Counted from the first letter of the stretch, positions 8,996 to 18,641 are shown. The stretch is 64,000 nt of DNA from JAOUEA01 sp963797635 (GCA_963797635.1 CAWCPZ010000009.1:197195-261194), one strand, 5' to 3'. Program-made: numbers and translations. Notes: generated by a model from the sequence alone, not told the origin.

Positions 8996-10171
8996 CTAGT
9001 CGCAGAAGGAAGGGTCGGGGGCGGTGCATTCGTCCGGCGGTGGTGGTGGCGGAGGCGGGGGGTTGTTGTGGTGCGTCGGGGAGGTGGTATCCGTCGGCTC
9101 CTCGACCGGCGGCGGAGCCGGGACCGGCAGGGTCACCGACCGTGACCGCGACATCGTCCGGGTGCCGTTCTCACCGACGGCGATGATCCCGAAGTGGTAG
9201 GTGCCGCCGGGGGTGAGCCCTCCGACGGAGTAGGTCGGCCGACCTGCCCGCCGCTCGCCGATCTTCACCCCGTCGCGCCAGATCTCGTAGTGGTCGACCT
9301 TCGAACCGCGGGTCGGCGCCTGCCACGTCAGGGTGACGCTCGAGGTGGACTTGGTGAGCCGCAGATGCTTGGGCGATCCGACGTCCACCGGAGCGATCGC
9401 CACCACCAGGGTCACGGTGGAGCCCGGCTCCAAGCGCCGTGCCGGCGGCGGGCCGCTGAGCGATCACCGTGCCCGGGTCGGCCTTGCGGGACTCCTGCGT
9501 GCGAACCAGCGGGACGAACCCGTCGTCGCGGAGCGACCGGACGGCGGCCTCACGCGTCAACCCCACGGCGGCCGGCGCCGGCGGAAGCACCACGGGAGAG
9601 CTCGCCGCGACCGGTGAGGGCACGACCGGCTTGGCGGTCACCGCCTGCGGCTGGGGTCCACCCCGGGTGAGCACCACGATCGCGGCCACCGTGGCCACCA
9701 CGAAGGCCAGGAAGCTCAGGGAGAAGGCGTGATCCTCACACGGAACGGCCGGCGAGGTGGCGGGATGTACGCGGGCGTGGCGAAGACCATCCGGCGCTCC
9801 TCCACCGCGAGGGCCCATGCCCAGGTGTCCACGGCCCAGCGAGCATCGGATTCGGAGACCTCGCGGCGGGTGGCGAGCCGGGCGGCGAGTTCGTCGAACC
9901 GGCCGGGCAGCACCCCCGTGTCGCGTTCGTGGATCAGTTCCCGGGCGATCCCGAGTTCGGCGGCGGCGACGAGCAGATCGACCTCGTCGTCATGCTCGCC
10001 CGCGGCAGCCCGCAACAGCGTCCGGAGTCGGGTCGGTTCGTCGACGATCCAGGGACCCTCACGGTCCAACAGCTCGGCCAGCCGGCCGGCGACGCCCTCG
10101 GGGGAAACCGGTACTTCGATCAGGGCTGGGTACTCCTTCCACGCCCGCGGAAGGGGAAGGCCTCCGTTCAT
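8996..10171 (-). pseudogene. Membrane-anchored PASTA-FN3 protein, frameshifted
   Basis: Three fragments in different frames join into one protein: a soluble helical N-terminal domain of about 145 residues (with DARWAVDTWAWAL), a membrane helix (SLSFLAFVVATVAAIVVL), a PASTA domain (LTREAAVRSLRDDGF ... VIAQRPAAG), and an FN3 domain (SVTLTWQAP ... YSVGGLTPGGTYHFGI). PASTA domains bind peptidoglycan or mediate envelope contacts; FN3 suggests an extracellular linker. Breaks lie near 9730 and 9430; the latter is mended by removing one T from CTTGG to give GTALEPGSTVTLVV. It is divergent from the ABC ATPase gene. Confidence 0.6.
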
Positions 10172-10216
10172 CGGCGAGGCTACCGCCGACGTGGCCTATC
10201 GTCCAGCAAGGTTCGT

Positions 10217-11026
10217 ATGGTGTTGCGATGGCGCGCGACCCGATCGTTGCGCTCGAAGGACGTCACCGTGAGGGTCGAGGGCCGCCGGATCCTCGGGCCG
10301 GTCTCGATGCGGATCGGCGCGGGAGAACGATGGGTCCTGTTGGGGCCCAACGGCGGAGGCAAGACGACCCTCCTCGGCGTGATCGGCGCCCGGCGCCAGC
10401 CGTCGTCGGGATCGGCCCAGGTGCTGGGCATGACCTTCGGGCACGGCGACCTCCGAGATCTTCAGCGCCGGATCGGCCACGCCAGCCATTCGCTGTCGGA
10501 CCTGTTCCCCCAGGGGCTCCGCGTGCTCGATGTCGTGCTGACCGGCACGCGCTCGGTGCTCTCGCCGTGGTTCCAGGACTACGACCCGTCCGAGCGAGCC
10601 CGGGCCGAGGCTCAGCTCGCCGCGGTGGGATGCGGCGAGCTCGCCGGGCGCGGGTTCGCGACCTGCAGCCAAGGGGAACGACAGCGGGTGCTGTTGGCGC
10701 GCGCCATGGTGGGCGAGCCACGCCTGCTGGTGCTGGACGAACCCTCGGCGGGACTCGACCTGCCCTCCCGAGAGGCCTTGATCGCCGCGCTGGAACGGTC
10801 GATCCGCGAACGCCCCGATCTCACGGTCGTGCTGGCCACCCATCACCTGGAGGAGATCCCACCGTCGGCCACCCACGCCGCGCTGCTCCGCGATGGGTGC
10901 CTGGTGAGCTCGGGCCCGATCGAGGAGACGCTCACCCGCGAGCACCTGGCCGGATGCTTCGGGATCGAGGTCGAGGTGTCGCGCCGCGAGGGCCGGTGGT
11001 TCGGCGCGGCGCGGACCGGCGAGTAG
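10217..11026 (+). CDS. ABC transporter ATP-binding protein
   Basis: About 269 residues with Walker A GPNGGGKTT, a variant signature CSQGERQR in place of LSGGQ, Walker B LLVLDEPSAGLD, and the H-loop in ATHH. It would hydrolyse ATP to power a membrane permease, but none is adjacent. The better N-terminus begins at the ATG at 10228 in another frame (MARDPIVALE), which joins DVTVRVEGRRIL if one base near 10256-10259 is removed. So the annotated start at 10217 is probably an artefact of a one-base insertion. It resembles ModF/iron-type single-domain ATPases. Confidence is high for the family and low for the substrate. Confidence 0.82.
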   Translation: MVLRWRATRSLRSKDVTVRVEGRRILGPVSMRIGAGERWVLLGPNGGGKTTLLGVIGARRQPSSGSAQVLGMTFGHGDLRDLQRRIGHASHSLSDLFPQGLRVLDVVLTGTRSVLSPWFQDYDPSERARAEAQLAAVGCGELAGRGFATCSQGERQRVLLARAMVGEPRLLVLDEPSAGLDLPSREALIAALERSIRERPDLTVVLATHHLEEIPPSATHAALLRDGCLVSSGPIEETLTREHLAGCFGIEVEVSRREGRWFGAARTGE

Positions 11027-11035
11027 CCGACCAGG

Positions 11036-11888
11036 TCAGCGTTCGAGTTCGACGCAGGCCGTGATCCCGAGATGCAGGGCCAGCGACGTGGCTCCCGCCC
11101 ACAGCAACAGCGCGATCACGGCGAGCAGGGGTCCGTACGTCTGGCTGGTCGAGTTCGACATCGCGAAGTACAGGCTCAGCAGGCCGGTGAACACGCCCCC
11201 AGAGCACGACCGCGATCGCGGTGCCGGCCATGAGGTGCCGGGTGGAGCCGAGTCGACGGACCGGTGCGACACGGAGCAGGAGCATGATCCCGGCGGCCGC
11301 CACCAGAGCAGTCCGAGGGGCCAGCGCGCGACCTCCCAGACCACACGGGCCCGCCTTCGAATCCGAGCCCGTCCACGACCGGGCCACCCGCACCGATCAG
11401 GAGGACGCCGGCGGACAGCAGCAGTCCCGACCGGGATCGCCAGGAGGAACGCCAGGCGGTACCGCTTCGCGGTCGGCCGGTCGCGGTCGAGTCCGCAGAG
11501 CCGATTGGCGCTGCGTTCCACCTGCGCCACCGCGAACATCCCGGCGAGCAGGGCACCGACGAGCCCCACGATGGCCGCGGTCGCTCCGCCGCTCGCCCCC
11601 TGCGCGGCGGCCTCGGTGAGGAGCTTGCCGGAAGGACCGGGAGAGAGCATCTCCACGAGATGCTGCACGGTGCTGCGGACCTCCGCGATGTGCAACATGC
11701 TCGCCAGCCCGACGAGCGCGATGAGGCCCTGGGATGACCACCAGCATGACCTGGTAGGCGAGGCCCCGGGTGTGGCTGGTCCCATCCGCGCGGCGGAAGT
11801 GCCGGACGACATCCTTGAGGAACGAGCCCGCGCTCCTGGCGGGCGCCGCAGGCAAGGTGGTGGTGAGGTCTTCCATGAGGGTCGGCAT
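11036..11888 (-). pseudogene. YihY/virulence factor BrkB-like membrane protein, frameshifted
   Basis: Starts at the ATG at 11888 (MPTLMEDLTTTLPAAPA) and reads RHFRRADGTSHTRGLAYQVML. Helices follow in other frames: LIALVGLASMLHIAEV, GATAAIVGLVGALLAGMFAVAQVERSANR, then PLLAVIALLLWAGATSLALHLG, close to the end. The order and spacing match YihY/BrkB (formerly 'ribonuclease BN') inner-membrane proteins. About four shifts are needed (near 11735, 11430, 11340 and 11200). A second YihY protein lies at 33249. The function of the family is not settled. Confidence 0.6.
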
Positions 11889-11966
11889 GCCGGGTCCCTC
11901 CCCGGCACCCGAACCCTTCAAACGTCCGGGCGAAGCGTCCCGTCCGGCGCGTTAGGCTCGCCGTCG

Positions 11967-13580
11967 ATGAGCGAGGACGAGATCAGGCGCGCGTGGTTCC
12001 TCGATCCGTCCGAGCGAGGCAACGCCTCGACCGCGATCGACCGGCGCCGTGGTGACGGGCTCGCCTGGTCGGTCGGCAACCGTGTCGAACTCCTGGTCCA
12101 CGGCCGGCCGTACTTCGAGCGGTTGCACGCCGCGCTCTGCGACACGAAGGAAGGCGACTCCGTCTCGTTCACCGACTGGCGAGGCGACCCCGATCAACAA
12201 CTCGTCGAGTCGACGGATCTGGCCCACACGCTCTGCGACCTCGCGGCCCGAGGCGTGAAGGTCCGAGGCTTGGTGTGGCGCTCACACTCGAAGCTCGCCG
12301 GCTTCCACATGGAGCGACACGTCGAGCTCGCCCAGGACGTGAATGCCCGGGGGGGCCTCGTGCTCCTCGATCAGCGGGTGCGCAGAGCGGGCTCCCACCA
12401 CCAGAAGTTGGTCTTGATCCGCCACGCGGACGCATGGCGCCCCGACGTGGCGTTCGTGGGAGGGATCGACCTGTGCCACGGCCGCCGGGACGACGAGCGC
12501 CATCTCGGCGACGTGCAGCCCGAGGAGATGGACGACCGGTACGGCGAACACCCTCCGTGGCATGACATCCAGGTCTGCATCCGAGGCCCTGCGGTGGGCG
12601 ACCTCGATCACACGTTCCGTGAGCGCTGGCAGGACCCCACGCCGCTCGAAGAGCACCGAACGCCCCTGCGCGTCCTCGTGTCGCGATGGTCGAAGCAACC
12701 GGAGCTCCGCGACCAGCTCCCCGATCAGCCCCCGGATCCGGCGCCCGAAGGATCGCAGGCGGTCCAGGTGCTGCGGACCTACCCATCGAAGCGGCCGGCG
12801 TTCTCGTTCGCCCCGGACGGGGAACGGAGCATCGTTCGTGCCTACCGGCATGCGTTCGAGCGGGCACGATCCCTGATCTACGTCGAGGACCAGTACCTGT
12901 GGTCGGACGACGTGGGTGCGCTCTTCGAGGACACGTTGGAGCGCCGGCCCGACCTGAAGCTGATGATCGTCGTGCCTCGCATCCCCGACCGCAACGGCAT
13001 CTTCTCCGGTCCTCCGCATCGCCTCGCACAACTGGAGCTCGTCGACCGGCTCACCCGGTTCGGACCGGACCGGTTCCAGATCTTCGACCTGGAGAACGAG
13101 GCCGGGACACCGATCTACGTGCATGCCAAGACGATCGTCGTCGACGACGTGTGGGCCGCGGTGGGCTCGGACAACCTCAACCGCCGGTCGTGGACCAACG
13201 ACTCCGAACTCTCGTGCGCCATCCTCGACGAGGAACGCGATGAGCGGGAACCCCGCGATCCCGCGGGACTGGGCGATGGGGCACGTTCGTTCGCGCGGTC
13301 GCTCCGGCTGACCCTGCTCCGCGAGCATCTCCAGCTCGACGATCGACGAGGCGACTGGTGGATCCGGTCGACAGCGTTCGATCGGGCTCGACGGTCCGCC
13401 GATGCGCTCGATGCCTGGCACGCGGGCGGCGAGCAAGGGCCACGCCCCGTCGGTCGCCTTCGACACCATCGCCTCCCGGACGTCCACTGGTGGGAGCGGT
13501 GGTGGACCCGGCCCGTCTACTCGTGGCTCGTCGATCCCGACGGTCGTCCGCCGGATCTGCGTCGGGCCGGACGCTACTGA
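11967..13580 (+). CDS. Phospholipase D / cardiolipin synthase-type protein
   Basis: 537 residues from the ATG at 11967. It has two HKD-type motifs: SHHQKLVLIRHADA in the first half and VHAKTIVVDDVWAAVGSDN in the second, each with the His-x-Lys of the PLD superfamily, plus VEDQYLW before the second. Such enzymes hydrolyse or transfer phosphatidyl groups through a phosphohistidine intermediate. The large insert around the first motif (FVGGIDLCHGRRDDERH) and the lack of membrane helices point to a soluble phospholipase D rather than a cardiolipin synthase. Its 3' end overlaps a broken PAP2 gene on the other strand, and PAP2 and diacylglycerol kinase genes follow. Confidence 0.85.
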   Translation: MSEDEIRRAWFLDPSERGNASTAIDRRRGDGLAWSVGNRVELLVHGRPYFERLHAALCDTKEGDSVSFTDWRGDPDQQLVESTDLAHTLCDLAARGVKVRGLVWRSHSKLAGFHMERHVELAQDVNARGGLVLLDQRVRRAGSHHQKLVLIRHADAWRPDVAFVGGIDLCHGRRDDERHLGDVQPEEMDDRYGEHPPWHDIQVCIRGPAVGDLDHTFRERWQDPTPLEEHRTPLRVLVSRWSKQPELRDQLPDQPPDPAPEGSQAVQVLRTYPSKRPAFSFAPDGERSIVRAYRHAFERARSLIYVEDQYLWSDDVGALFEDTLERRPDLKLMIVVPRIPDRNGIFSGPPHRLAQLELVDRLTRFGPDRFQIFDLENEAGTPIYVHAKTIVVDDVWAAVGSDNLNRRSWTNDSELSCAILDEERDEREPRDPAGLGDGARSFARSLRLTLLREHLQLDDRRGDWWIRSTAFDRARRSADALDAWHAGGEQGPRPVGRLRHHRLPDVHWWERWWTRPVYSWLVDPDGRPPDLRRAGRY

Positions 13581-14182
13581 GCTCGACCGCGACCCAGCAC
13601 AGCGCGCACCAGCCCCATCCCAGCGCCAAGCCGCCGATGACGTCGGAGTACCAGTGGACGCCCAGGAACACCCTCGACCACGCGACCACCATCGCGATCG
13701 TCACCGCCCCGATGGCCACGCCCGCCGCACCGAAGGCGACCGGTCACGCGCCAACACGATGGCGATCGCGGCGTACGCCGCCGCGGCGGCGGCGGAGTGT
13801 CCACTGGGGAACGAACTGAACCGATGGGCGTGACGATCTGCGAGATCGTCGGGCGCGGCCGGTCCACCACGCGCCTTCACGAGCGTTGTTCAGCACGATC
13901 TCGCCCACGATGGTGGCCAGCAGGAACGCCATCGGCCATGGACTCCGGGTACGAACCGAAGATGAAGAGCCCGACGGCGCTCGCGAGCACGCAACACCGT
14001 CGATGCTGGCGCCGAGCTGGGTGAGGGATCGGAAGATGGCGACGCGTTCGCTGCTCAGGTCGGCCGCCCGGGTGGCGATCGGCAGGTCGAAGCCCGACGG
14101 TGCGGTGGTCCGACACCGCGATCCCGAGGGCGATCACGATGCCGGCGCAGGCCACCGCCGCCCCGACGACGGCCTTCGGCAC
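13574..14182 (-). pseudogene. PAP2-family phosphatase, frameshifted
   Basis: Fragments on the minus strand carry a first helix (VVGAAVACAGIVIALGIAV), then MAFLLATIVGEIVLNN, then the PAP2 signature pieces FSSFPSGHSAAAAAAYAAI and SRVFLGVHWYSDVIGG in successive frames. These are the conserved PSGH and SR-x5-H-x3-D motifs of phosphatidate/undecaprenyl-pyrophosphate phosphatases. At least three one-base shifts divide it. The true end is uncertain; I place it near 13574, where one frame stops. It is divergent from a second, better preserved PAP2 gene at 14239. Confidence 0.6.
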
Positions 14183-14238
14183 CGCGCGAGCGCATCGTCC
14201 CGATGTTTGCCGCTCGCTGAGAAGGAGAAACCTCCCCC

Positions 14239-15005
14239 ATGCGAACGGACGACACGGCTCATCGGCTGGGCCGGCGCTTCCAGGGCCATCATCCGGCCAC
14301 GGTCGCCGTCGGGATCGCCGTGACGGGCGCCCTGCTGCTGACGTTGGTCGTGGTGGGCATCGGGCTCTCCCTCACCGAAGGGCTCCTGAGCGGGCCGCTC
14401 GGACGATGGGACGAGCGGGTCAACGACTGGTTCTTGGCGCATCGCACCTCCGGGCTCGACCCGTGGGCCCACCTCGGCTCGACGATCGCGATGACCGGCA
14501 GCGTGGTCGCGGTCGCTCGCCGTGGTGGTGATCGTCCTGTTGATCGCGCGACGGTGGAGCGACGCCGCGTTCCTGGTGGTGGCGCTCGCGGTCGAGGTGT
14601 CGGTGTTCCTCATCACCACGTTGCTGGTGGCCCGGCCCCGGCCCGACCGTGCCGCAGCTCGAGCCGGCCCCGCCCACCTCGAGCTTCCCGTCCGGCCACA
14701 CCGCGGCCGCGATCGCGCTGTACGTCGGCCTGGCGATGCTGTTGAGCCCGCATGTGCGCTCCGCCGGTCTCAAGGTCCTGGTCTGGGTCGTGGCGATCTC
14801 GATCCCGGTCTTCGTGGCGGTCTCGCGCGTGTACGCGGGCATGCACCACGTCACCGATGTGTTGGCCAGCGTGATCGTCGGGGTGGGAGCGTTGATGGTG
14901 GCGTCGCTGGCCATCCGCACCGCCATCGTCGTCCGAGACGCGCATGCGGTCCGCAACGACGCGACCGACGATCGCGTCCTGGTCAGTGGGGAGGTCGCAC
15001 GATGA
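14239..15005 (+). pseudogene. PAP2-family phosphatase, two frameshifts
   Basis: Begins MRTDDTAHRLGRRF at 14239 behind GAGAAGGAGAAA. The parts in three frames supply all PAP2 motifs: VARPRP (first motif), SSFPSGHTAAAIALY (second) and SRVYAGMHHVTD (third), among six hydrophobic helices. The first shift is near 14510; the second, near 14640, is mended by removing one C from GGCCCGACC. The enzyme would dephosphorylate phosphatidate or a polyprenyl pyrophosphate at the outer face of the membrane. Its stop overlaps the diacylglycerol kinase start by 4 bases (ATGA), so the two are translationally coupled. Confidence 0.75.
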
Positions 15006-15889
15006 GCACGGTCGCCGTGATCGCGCACACCGGCAAGACGATGGGCGGCGGGCTCACCGAACTGCGGAGCACGCTCGCCCTCGAAGGGGTCACCGACCCG
15101 CTCTGGTACGAGATCCCCAAGAGCCGGAAGGCCCCGAAGCGCGCGAAGCGCGCCCTCGAGGAGGGTGCGGACCTCGTCCTGGTGTGGGGCGGCGACGGCA
15201 CCGTGCAGCGATGCGTGGACGCGCTCGCAGGCTCCGGCGTGCCGATCGCGATCATCCCGGCCGGAACGGCCAACCTCTTCGCGAGCAACCTCGGGATCCC
15301 GAAGGACATCGCCAAGGCCGTTCGGATCGGCCTCCACGGCGAGCGCCGCCCGATCGACGTGGGCCGGATCAACGGCGAGCGGTTCGCGGTCATGGCCGGG
15401 GCAGGACTCGACGCGTCGATGATCCGCGACGCGGATGCGGGGTTGAAGGACCAGGTGGGGCGCCTCGCGTACCTCGTGACCGGGGCGCGGCACCTCAAGG
15501 ACCGGTCGCTCGAGGTCCGGATCCAGGTCGATGGAACCCACTGGTATCAGGGCAAGGCTGCCTGCGTCCTGTTCGGCAACGTGCCGGACATCCTCGGCGG
15601 CGTCACCGCGTTCGCCGATGCCCGGCCCGACGACGGGCGGTTGGAGATCGGCATCGTGACCGCCGACGGGCTCCTGGAGTGGACCCGCACCCTGGGGCGG
15701 ACGGCGGTGGGTCAGGTCGAGCGGTCGCCGTTCGTCGACATCACCTCGGGAACCAGGTTCGTGGTGAAGCTGGACCGCAAGGCCGCGTGGGAACTCGACG
15801 GTGGCGACCGCGAGCCGACGAAGCGCCTGGAGGTCGAGATCGAACCGGGCGCGATCACCGTCTGCGTGGACCCCCGCGTCCAGGGATGA
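15002..15889 (+). CDS. Diacylglycerol kinase-type lipid kinase
   Basis: 295 residues. The nucleotide-binding GGDGTV motif lies near residues 64-69, followed by IIPAGTANLFASNLGIP, the typical G-T-x-N-x-h-A segment of the DAGK catalytic domain. The C-terminal half is the beta-sandwich with FVVKLDRKAAWELDGG. It would phosphorylate diacylglycerol or a related lipid with ATP. The ATG overlaps the stop of the upstream PAP2 gene (ATGA), which supports paired lipid phosphatase/kinase action. The long upstream extension of the frame belongs to PAP2 and was not used. Confidence 0.87.
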   Translation: MSTVAVIAHTGKTMGGGLTELRSTLALEGVTDPLWYEIPKSRKAPKRAKRALEEGADLVLVWGGDGTVQRCVDALAGSGVPIAIIPAGTANLFASNLGIPKDIAKAVRIGLHGERRPIDVGRINGERFAVMAGAGLDASMIRDADAGLKDQVGRLAYLVTGARHLKDRSLEVRIQVDGTHWYQGKAACVLFGNVPDILGGVTAFADARPDDGRLEIGIVTADGLLEWTRTLGRTAVGQVERSPFVDITSGTRFVVKLDRKAAWELDGGDREPTKRLEVEIEPGAITVCVDPRVQG

Positions 15890-15902
15890 ATCCGGAGCGG
15901 GC

Positions 15903-16463
15903 TCAGACCCGTTGCCGGTCGTACTCCTCGCGGGTGATCTCGTAGCGAACCCCGTGCCACATCTCGCCGTCGTGCATGCGCTCGATCCGCTCGACCAGGC
16001 GCATCCCGGCCTTCTCGGCGAGCCGGATCGACGGGATGTTCGCCGCGCTGGCGTAGGCCCGGACGATCGTGGCGCCGATCGTGTCGAACGCGTAGCCGAT
16101 CAGGGCCCGAACCGCCTCGGTGCCGTAGCCACGGCCCTGCACGTCCGGCGTCATGGTGTAGCCCACCTTGATCACGCCGGGATCGTCCTCCGCCGGGCTG
16201 AGTCCCACGTCACCGACGAGACGGCCCCCGTCGCGTTCTTCGACGGACAACTGCACCCAGCCGCCGGGCTGCCCGGGGGCCCGGCTCGACATCTGCTCGA
16301 TCTCCTCCCGCACCCCTGCAGGGTCGGTCCGGTCCCATCCCTGGTAGCGATGGACCTCGGGATCGCTGCGGTAGGCCGAGATCGTTTCCGCGTCCTCCGG
16401 CTTCGATCGCCGCAGCAGGAGCCGCTCCGTCTCGATCGGCTGGAAATGGTCGTCGGGATGCAT
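15903..16463 (-). CDS. GNAT N-acetyltransferase (RimJ/RimL type)
   Basis: 186 residues from the ATG at 16463 (MHPDDHFQPIETERLLLRR). ETERLLLR and the acetyl-CoA-binding region with DVQGRGYGTEAVRALIGYAF, then NIPSIRLAEKAGM, are diagnostic of the RimJ/RimL/SpeG branch. It transfers an acetyl group from acetyl-CoA to an amine or protein N-terminus; the substrate is not predictable. It is convergent with the lipid kinase gene (13-base gap). A 3 x 14-bp tandem repeat lies 40 bases upstream of its start. Confidence 0.85.
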   Translation of the reverse strand: MHPDDHFQPIETERLLLRRSKPEDAETISAYRSDPEVHRYQGWDRTDPAGVREEIEQMSSRAPGQPGGWVQLSVEERDGGRLVGDVGLSPAEDDPGVIKVGYTMTPDVQGRGYGTEAVRALIGYAFDTIGATIVRAYASAANIPSIRLAEKAGMRLVERIERMHDGEMWHGVRYEITREEYDRQRV

Positions 16464-16502
16464 CGCGCCCGAAGCGTAGTCGTCGCGGTGTCCAGCCACC
16501 AT

Positions 16503-16544
16503 GAGGAACGGGTGACGAGGAACGGGTGACGAGGAACGGGTGAC
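16503..16544. repeat. 14-bp tandem repeat, three perfect copies
   Basis: GAGGAACGGGTGAC is repeated three times without mismatch in the 114-base divergent spacer between the acetyltransferase gene and the gene at 16578. It could affect expression of either gene, or may simply be a copy-number-variable spacer. Confidence 0.9.
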
Positions 16545-16577
16545 GTCGGCGCGGCCGACGGCGCACACTGTCGTGCG

Positions 16578-17423
16578 ATGACTGCGCTCCCCGATGAGGC
16601 CGCCGAGGTCTTCCGCGCCGATCCCGACGGCTTCGTGGCCGCGCGCAACGACCTGGCCGCACGGCTCGCCGCCGACGACCGCACCGACGATGCGGCGGCG
16701 GTCAAAGCCCTGCGCAAGCCCACCGTCGCCGTCTGGGCCCTGAACCAACTCCACGAACGAGACGCCGAGGGCGTCACCGCGTTGCTCGACGCCGGCGCCG
16801 AACTCCGGGCGGCTCAGCAGGCGGCGCTCTCCTCGTCCAAGGGTGGCGCCGAACGCCTGCGAACGGCGACGGTGGCTCGACGCGCGGCCGTCGCGCGGCT
16901 CGTCGAGTCCGCGTCTGGCGTCCTCACGGACGCCGGGCGCAGCGCCGACAATCAGGTGGGCGCGATGACCAGCGCGCTCGAGGTCGCATCGTTCGAGGCC
17001 GAGCCCGGTCGCGAGCTCGCGACCGGCACGATGCAACGCGTGCCGGACGCGCCCGGGGGGTTCGGCGAGGTGTTCGGGCTCACCGCGGTCCCCGACGATG
17101 GTGAGGAAGCCGCGACCACGACCTCCTCGAAGGCGAAAGGGAAGGCGAAGGCCCGGGCGAAGTCGTCCGCCCCCGACCGCCGCGAGTTGCAGGCCGACGT
17201 CGCGCGCTTGCGTCGCGATCGTGACGCCGCCGAGCGGATCGTGCGCAAGGCGCGCCAGACCGCCGACGGGTTCGCGCGCGAACTCGAAGGCATGCGGGAG
17301 CGCCTGGCGAAGGTCGAGGCCAAGCACGCCGACGCCGCCGCGAAAGCGAGCGCCGGCGAACTCGACCTCAAGCGTGCCGAACGCGAACTCGCGAAGGCGA
17401 CCGCCCGCCTCGAGGACGCCTGA
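16578..17423 (+). CDS. Conserved actinobacterial coiled-coil protein, unknown function
   Basis: 281 residues. The N-terminal region (VAARNDLAARLAADD ... AVKALRKPTVAVWALNQL) resembles a hypothetical family common in Actinomycetota. The middle is Ala/Lys-rich (KAKGKAKARAK), and the last 110 residues form a long charged heptad pattern, a probable coiled coil. It has no signal peptide or membrane helix. It is divergent from the acetyltransferase gene across the 14-bp repeats. No function is assigned to the family as far as I know. Confidence 0.65.
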   Translation: MTALPDEAAEVFRADPDGFVAARNDLAARLAADDRTDDAAAVKALRKPTVAVWALNQLHERDAEGVTALLDAGAELRAAQQAALSSSKGGAERLRTATVARRAAVARLVESASGVLTDAGRSADNQVGAMTSALEVASFEAEPGRELATGTMQRVPDAPGGFGEVFGLTAVPDDGEEAATTTSSKAKGKAKARAKSSAPDRRELQADVARLRRDRDAAERIVRKARQTADGFARELEGMRERLAKVEAKHADAAAKASAGELDLKRAERELAKATARLEDA

Positions 17424-17556
17424 GCGATCGTCTCGCCGTCCTCGCCCGCCGCGAGATGGTTTGAGATGCAGCGAACCGGGGCATAGATGCGTTCGGGCGC
17501 TCCTGGAGGGTGCCCACCGACGTTCGCGCCAGCCTCACGGCGCCGGAAGGAGCATC

Positions 17557-17835
17557 ATGCAACGCACAACCGGAACTGGGTTCATCGGATTCGGTCTGGT
17601 GTTGATCGTGGTGGGTGCGATCTTGAAGTTCGCCGTCACCGCCGACGCCAACGGGTTCGACATCGAAGCCGCCGGCCTGATCGCGATCTGGGTCGGCGTG
17701 GTGTCGCTGCTCCTCGGCATCCTGCTCGTGGTGATGGGTGGCCGACGTCACAGCACCGTGCGCGACAACGTCGTGCAGACCTCGACCGGCACCGAACACG
17801 TCCAGGAGCGCGACGACTACAACTCCGCGATCTGA
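17557..17835 (+). CDS. DUF6458-like small membrane protein
   Basis: 92 residues from the ATG at 17557, after GGAAGG. Two hydrophobic helices (GFIGFGLVLIVVGAILKF and LIAIWVGVVSLLLGILLVVM) are joined by a short loop with DANGFDIEAAG, and a polar tail follows. The size, the helix-loop-helix plan and the conserved acidic/hydrophobic loop match DUF6458, a small membrane protein family of actinobacteria. Function unknown. A strong hairpin follows the stop. Confidence 0.7.
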   Translation: MQRTTGTGFIGFGLVLIVVGAILKFAVTADANGFDIEAAGLIAIWVGVVSLLLGILLVVMGGRRHSTVRDNVVQTSTGTEHVQERDDYNSAI

Positions 17836-17853
17836 GCATCCTCGATAGCACGT

Positions 17854-17889
17854 ACGACGCCCTCCGGTGACCATCGCCGGGGGCGTCGT
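17854..17889. terminator. Bidirectional hairpin terminator
   Basis: ACGACGCCC (17854-17862) pairs perfectly with GGGCGTCGT (17881-17889), and an inner CCGG/CCGG pair extends the stem. It sits between the converging ends of the DUF6458-like gene and the aldo/keto reductase gene, where one structure can end both transcripts. There is no long T run, as is usual in high-GC genomes. Confidence 0.7.
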
Positions 17890-17894
17890 CGTAT

Positions 17895-18641
17895 CTAGGC
17901 GCCTGCCAGCCGCTCCACCAGGGCGCGTTCATCGGCGTCGAACACCCGGCCGTCTCCCGCCGCCGCGTTCTCGGCGGCATGATCGGGACTGCGGGTGGCG
18001 GGGATCGGCACGTGCACGCGCGGATCGGACAGGCACCAGCGCAGGAGCGCTTCCGCCCACGACGCGACACCGAGCGGTTCGAGGTCCTCGGCGGCCGGGG
18101 CACGGCGAAGGAGGTCGCCTTCGCCGTACGGCCGCATCGCGAGCACGCCCAGCCCCAGGTCTTCGGCCAGCGGCAGGATGCGCTGCTCGGCCTCGCGCTC
18201 GAGCGGGTTCCACGGGATCTGGATCGCGACGATCCTGCCGGTCTGCATGACCTCGGCCAACTCGCCGAACGCCGACGGGTTCCAGTGGGTGGCGCCGATC
18301 ATCCCGATACGGCCGGCGTCACGTTCGGCCTCCATCCAGGTGAGATGCTCGCGCCAGGCCACCAGGTTGTGCACCTGCAGCAGATCGACACGGCCACCGT
18401 AGAAGCCCAGCTGCGCCGCGAACTGCGCGCGTCCCTCTTCGACCGAGGACGACCAGATCTTGGTGGCGACGATCGCGTCGTCGCGACGATCGCCCAACGC
18501 GCGGCCCAGCACCCCCTCGGCTCGCCCGTACATCGGCGAGGAGTCCATGACCCGGGTGCCGGCGTCCAGGGCCGCCTGGACCACGAGACGGGCGTCGGCC
18601 TCCTCGGTGCGTGGGACGTCGAAGGTGGACCAGGTTCCCAA
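17895..18641 (-). CDS. Aldo/keto reductase; start codon unclear
   Basis: The first in-frame conventional start is the TTG at 18641 (248 residues), but homology clearly begins earlier: the upstream bases encode RAFGTTGLEVPAVGLGTW, the standard start of the family. No ATG, GTG or TTG lies between there and an in-frame TGA at 18699-18701, so either a rare CTG is used or a base is missing. Family features: DSSPMYGRAEGVLG (Asp and catalytic Tyr), ATKIW (Lys), DLLQVHN (His) and the NADPH-site IPATRSPDHAAEN. It reduces aldehydes or ketones with NAD(P)H. It directly follows the FN3 protein gene on the same strand. Confidence 0.8.
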   Translation of the reverse strand: MGTWSTFDVPRTEEADARLVVQAALDAGTRVMDSSPMYGRAEGVLGRALGDRRDDAIVATKIWSSSVEEGRAQFAAQLGFYGGRVDLLQVHNLVAWREHLTWMEAERDAGRIGMIGATHWNPSAFGELAEVMQTGRIVAIQIPWNPLEREAEQRILPLAEDLGLGVLAMRPYGEGDLLRRAPAAEDLEPLGVASWAEALLRWCLSDPRVHVPIPATRSPDHAAENAAAGDGRVFDADERALVERLAGA

